DNA of 64,000 nucleotides, from positions 143,042,741 to 143,106,740 of the forward strand of contig CM043945.1 in the NCBI GenBank assembly GCA_014529385.2, given 5' to 3'. This DNA comes from Adiantum capillus-veneris (taxonomy: Eukaryota > Streptophyta > Polypodiopsida > Polypodiales > Pteridaceae). The notes under the pieces are model-generated. The model had not been told where the DNA came from and searched no databases. It was given only the letters and a program-made list of their open reading frames with translations. A program made the position numbers and the translations under genes. This document shows, in pieces, positions 60,620-64,000 of the stretch; position 1 is the stretch's first letter, and every line of letters begins with the position of its first letter.

Positions 60620-60793
60620 TGTAAGAACTAGGGAAAACTAGACTGAAGATCCTCCTCCCAACCTCCCTTTATATAGGCGGGCTCCTAGCCCCTTGCCCTA
60701 GACGCGGATCCCCTGTCCACACTGTCTAGCCCGACCCTTGGCCGTAGTCCATGACCATCCTAGTTCTTAGGTTACAGGACCCTTGTCCTAACA
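60620..60793 (-). repeat. 5' LTR of element H
   Basis: 174 bp, nearly identical to 54994-55165. Confidence 0.95.
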
Positions 60794-60865
60794 CCTCCTA
60801 GATCAATAACCGATTTACCAACTTTGGCAATGAGATTTGTTGTTGCTTGCTCAAAAATGATAATC
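60794..60865 (+). pseudogene. Old Ty3/gypsy gag fragment (element I), right of the H insertion
   Basis: The frame resumes after element H with RSITDLPTLAMRFVVACSK, the expected continuation of the gag core (PPxSI then a helix with F). It stops at 60874-60876. This shows that H inserted into a pre-existing plus-strand gag. Confidence 0.6.
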
Positions 60866-60974
60866 AAGCATAGTACGGTGGTACATGCTTCCTCTTTTTG
60901 CTCGAGGCACATGAAGTAATTGTACGGCTTGAAACTTCCATAAATGTTCCTTAACTTTGCGCAAATAGCCTGGC

Positions 60975-61117
60975 TGGCATGCCAAGGGTAGGACCGGGCA
61001 GGGCCAAGGGCCAGGACAGACATGCAGTCAAGGGGGTGCCTATGTTTAGCAGGCCAAGGGCCTATATAGGGCATGGTTGGGTGGTGATGAGCATGCTCTA
61101 GTCCCCTCTGTCTCACA
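60975..61117 (+). mobile_element. LTR of a plus-strand relative of element G (element J, 5' end)
   Basis: This stretch aligns with the reverse complement of G's LTR: GCCAAGGGCCAGGAC, GACATGC, GTCAAGGGG, CTATATA, GGTTGGGTGG and a tctcaca end. It is followed by a degenerate primer site TGATATCAGAGC (61119-61130) and a leader with a long (CT)n tract, as in G. The rest of J, if present, was not matched to a 3' LTR within the window. Confidence 0.7.
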
Positions 61118-61188
61118 TTGATATCAGAGCCCAAGGGAGGAGAGGTATGGAGGAAGGGGGAACATGACCTTGCATGGCTTGTTGCATG

Positions 61189-61191
<3 letters not shown>

Positions 61192-61286
<95 letters not shown>

Positions 61287-61309
61287 GTGTGTGTGTGTGT
61301 GTGTGTGTG
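61192..61309. repeat. Long (CT)n then (GT)n microsatellite
   Basis: (CT)n lies at 61192-61284 and (GT)n at about 61286-61309, in the leader of element J. Confidence 0.95.
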
Positions 61310-64000
61310 ATGTAGATCTCCTTCTCTATGTCGCCGAAGCTCTTATGGTGAGCACACGTGAGAAGAGCCCCTACCAAGACGAGGGGAAGGAGCGTGGCAG
61401 CTTGCATGGGTATGGGGGCTTAGGGCACGGGTCGAACCTTGCTGAAATCATGCATGTTTGGGCTCTCTTGAATCGTGTTGCAACAAGGACATATTTTTTT
61501 CTCTACATGTCCTCGAACGGGCACTGTAGCACCCTCTACCTCCTCCCTTGCCTGCGGCGTAGGCAGCTTGATGACATGGGCATTTTGTTGAAGTTGTTTT
61601 CTCATGGTGGCTATCTGAACCTTTGTCTAGGGGTTTGTCTTTTGAATCCCAGAGGAGGGTACCCACGATGCCCCCCCCCCCCCCCAAGCTCTTCATGTAA
61701 GTAAGCAGTACTACCAAGGCAAAGCAGTCAGAGCCAAGGAGAATCAAATAAGGAGAATGAAGTTGATGAATCTCTGAATATTGAATCAATTACAGAGATC
61801 TTTGAGAAATTTGGCTAAAGCAAAGGACCATGAGAGGATTGTGAAGCATGTGAGGATTGTGAAGGGCCTCAACAATTGCGGCACAAACGAAAAAGCTTGA
61901 TAACTGCATGAATCGGCAAAGTTGGGAAAATTCGGCACGCAAGGTGTGCTAATGATGAAGAATCATGGGCATGTTAGGCAAGGATTGGAAATTTTCAATG
62001 ATTGACGTAATTACCATGGAGCACGTGATCAAGTGCCCTCGGGTCGACAAGTACGATACCCTACTCGTGACAAGGTCGACAATTGGTGGGGTTACGTCGA
62101 CAAGCAGAAGCTCCAAATCTTCACGACATTGAGGTATGCATATTTTCTGCTTTTTCCTCGCTTAGTTAGTTTTAATTATGCAGTTGTCATTTTTTATGCT
62201 AGAGCAATGTTCTCTTGGCATCCAAGATGATGTTTTGATCGTTGAGCAAGGCTCACTAACTGAATATAAACATCTATATTTAGTAAACCACTCAGAAATT
62301 GGCCCTTGAAACTTTTCATCATGCATGGCATGTGCGTATCCATAAAGGCAATGTCAAAAGCAATCCTTCCTTTTTTGTGATTATGGTATAATCCCTACCC
62401 ACAGTCTTGAATATGCTACGAGCATATCGATTTGGGGGAACTTGACCATTGTATGGCATGATCATTCAATGGGTAATGCTATTACGTCTAATACAAGTTA
62501 TAGGCAAATGTGCTCATCATGGCCGGCCACTTGTTCCAGCTTGAGAAGCCGATAGGGGTTTCTCTATGTCGCATTCTGGATTTGCATTTTTGCTAGGACA
62601 TGGTTCCTAGGCAAAAATTTTACAAAGGTTATGTCAATTGAGACAAATCTATATGGTCAAGGACAATCGTAATCAAGCCAAGCAAGTACATACTTTGCAA
62701 ATATTTTTTTGTTTTTTCAATATGTAGTACAATTTGACAAGGTCAATTACCTGTGAATGCTCGACAAGGTCGACTTTCTTTTGCTATGACATTGTAAATT
62801 GGCAAGAGTATCTGTTAGCTACGAGCACCAGAACTCCATGAGTACTTATGTGAAGCAAGGATTCCCTTTCGGCATTTGGCATCACGGTTTTCAAAGTTTG
62901 GAATATGCTATTAGCATACGAACTTAGGGAAACTTGCCAAGATGTTTGCAGGTTCTTAAATCATACGAGGGCGTAGCTACCTCACTCGAGCAGCAAATAT
63001 AGCATGAGCCAGATTTAAGCGAGTTTTTTTTGAAAACTCAAGCCACTTGCCACAGCAAGGTTAGACAATTTCAAGTTTTCTTGTTTTTCTACATTTTAAC
63101 TTTTAAGTTGGCAAAGATTGCCTATTGTACAAAGCAAAAGTGCTTTGACAACATTTATGACAAGCAAGGCTTCTAACCCGTGCCAAGATCCTGTCATTGA
63201 CTTCAAATCAATGACATTGGCACACAGTGCTGGGCATTCGGCAACGTGCGGACATAAGCTCACAATTTACGTAAGATAACGACAAATTGTGATGTATCCA
63301 TGCCCGATTGTGCAAGGTACTTCTAGTATCGGCTCAATCTGTAGGGCTGTCAATGTCTCCAAGGGCTTATTCCTCTGCATGCATGGTATGCCAGGGAGAT
63401 TAACATAATTCCATCTCATTACTATTTCCACTTTCGCTATAGCACTAGCTACTCTATCAAGGACGAGCTCAACTATGATATTTTTTTAAAGGTTTATTCA
63501 CAGGCAAAGTGCCATACTTAAGTCACTCTCGTATAATCATTACCACATATAAGCTAGGTGGGTCTAGATGTGAATTATGGTACCTCTCTCTACGAGAGTG
63601 TGGTACAAGTACACTGTTGTATGCTAAAAGGATAAGCTACCACACAACCATTGTTTTCCTAGAGGCATAAGTAGTAGGGGGCATTCAATACAGCAGCATA
63701 CGAGATTTTCCCCAGCCCATCATTCTTTCTCTCTCCTTCCTAATTTCCTACGAGAAAGGTGAAATTAGGCATGGTTTTACTAGAATATTTCTATGTTGAT
63801 ATGGTAACACGAAGGCTAAGATCCATCCATTTTTTAAGGGCTAAGAGTCCCCTGTTTTGGAATAACTAAGAGCCATCTATTTGTAATCCGTCAATGATTT
63901 CTTTCAAGATCAAACAATTCTATCCAGTCGAGTACCCATCGATTTTAATGGACAAGCAAGAGTCTTGCCATTACTAATTTTTTGGGTGTTATTTTAGCAC
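61310..64000. other. Right-hand stretch, no gene recognised
   Basis: It contains a C homopolymer near 61671-61685 and a diverged duplication (gaatatgct..gagcat against gaatatgct..tagcat with similar flanks, at about 62410 and 62901). No coding motifs are visible. It may be internal sequence of element J. Confidence 0.5.

Larger units (their letters stand above)
54994..60793 (-). mobile_element. Element H: chromodomain Ty3/gypsy retrotransposon
   Basis: This 5.8-kb element has LTRs of 172 bp (54994-55165) and 174 bp (60620-60793) and a perfect cctcc duplication. Its minus-strand primer site TGGTATTAGAGC (60607-60618) has one mismatch to the iMet site, and the polypurine tract AAGGGGGGAATAA lies inside the left LTR. 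Gag, zinc knuckle, protease, RT, RNase H, integrase and a C-terminal chromodomain are present in order. Several stops and frame breaks make it inactive. The LTRs are nearly identical, so insertion is fairly young. Confidence 0.95.

Noticed and set aside
60772-61407. 211-aa frame with Arg-Glu and Thr-His runs
   Set aside because: It is a translation of the (CT)n/(GT)n tract through a transposon LTR and leader.

Overview
The window is nuclear DNA of a land plant, dominated by LTR retrotransposons. Evidence: a canonical plant histone H3 gene with plant histone promoter motifs, Ty1/copia and Ty3/gypsy polyproteins, tRNA-iMet and tRNA-Asp primer binding sites, GT-AG introns and many long (CT/GA)n and (GT)n tracts. 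The element mix suggests a non-seed plant such as a fern, but that is a weak inference. I could run no database search; family names rest on motifs read from the translations.

Layout. 1-4.9 kb: microsatellites, a 740-bp tandem duplication of a Penelope-like reverse transcriptase fragment, and perfect palindromes. 4.9-8.35 kb: decayed minus-strand Ty3/gypsy (element K). 9.9-11.0 kb: gag end of another minus-strand Ty3 element (F). 13.8-35.6 kb: a nest of retrotransposons. A defective minus-strand Ty3/gypsy element (C) is split by three insertions, each recognisable from LTRs and 5-bp target duplications: E (Copia derivative, plus, 13909-17673, TSD gatac), D (non-autonomous, minus, 18515-24946, TSD cctta) and B (Copia, plus, 26457-35480, TSD gtcta/gtctg). 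B is itself split by A (nearly intact Copia, minus, 26958-31928, TSD ataca). D carries a fragment of a leucine-rich-repeat receptor gene and an array of six small hairpins whose arms differ in sequence but stay complementary.

35.9-46.5 kb: remnants of an unusual gene group, cut by non-autonomous element G (38700-42805, TSD gttac). On the minus strand are a multi-exon transposon-like gene, a divergent histone H3/CENH3-like coding remnant, and a multi-exon Ulp1-type cysteine protease gene with intact splice sites. 51.2-51.7 kb: the one clear host gene, histone H3. 54.99-60.79 kb: chromodomain Ty3/gypsy element H (TSD cctcc), inserted into the gag of an older plus-strand element. From 60.97 kb: the 5' end of a plus-strand relative of G. 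The last 2 kb hold no gene I can recognise.

How it fits together: apart from H3 and perhaps the Ulp1/H3-like group, the window records successive insertions. Reading frames of C, B, the H3-like gene and the old gag resume across the insertions, which gives a relative order: C before E, D and B; B before A; the H3-like gene before G; the old gag before H.
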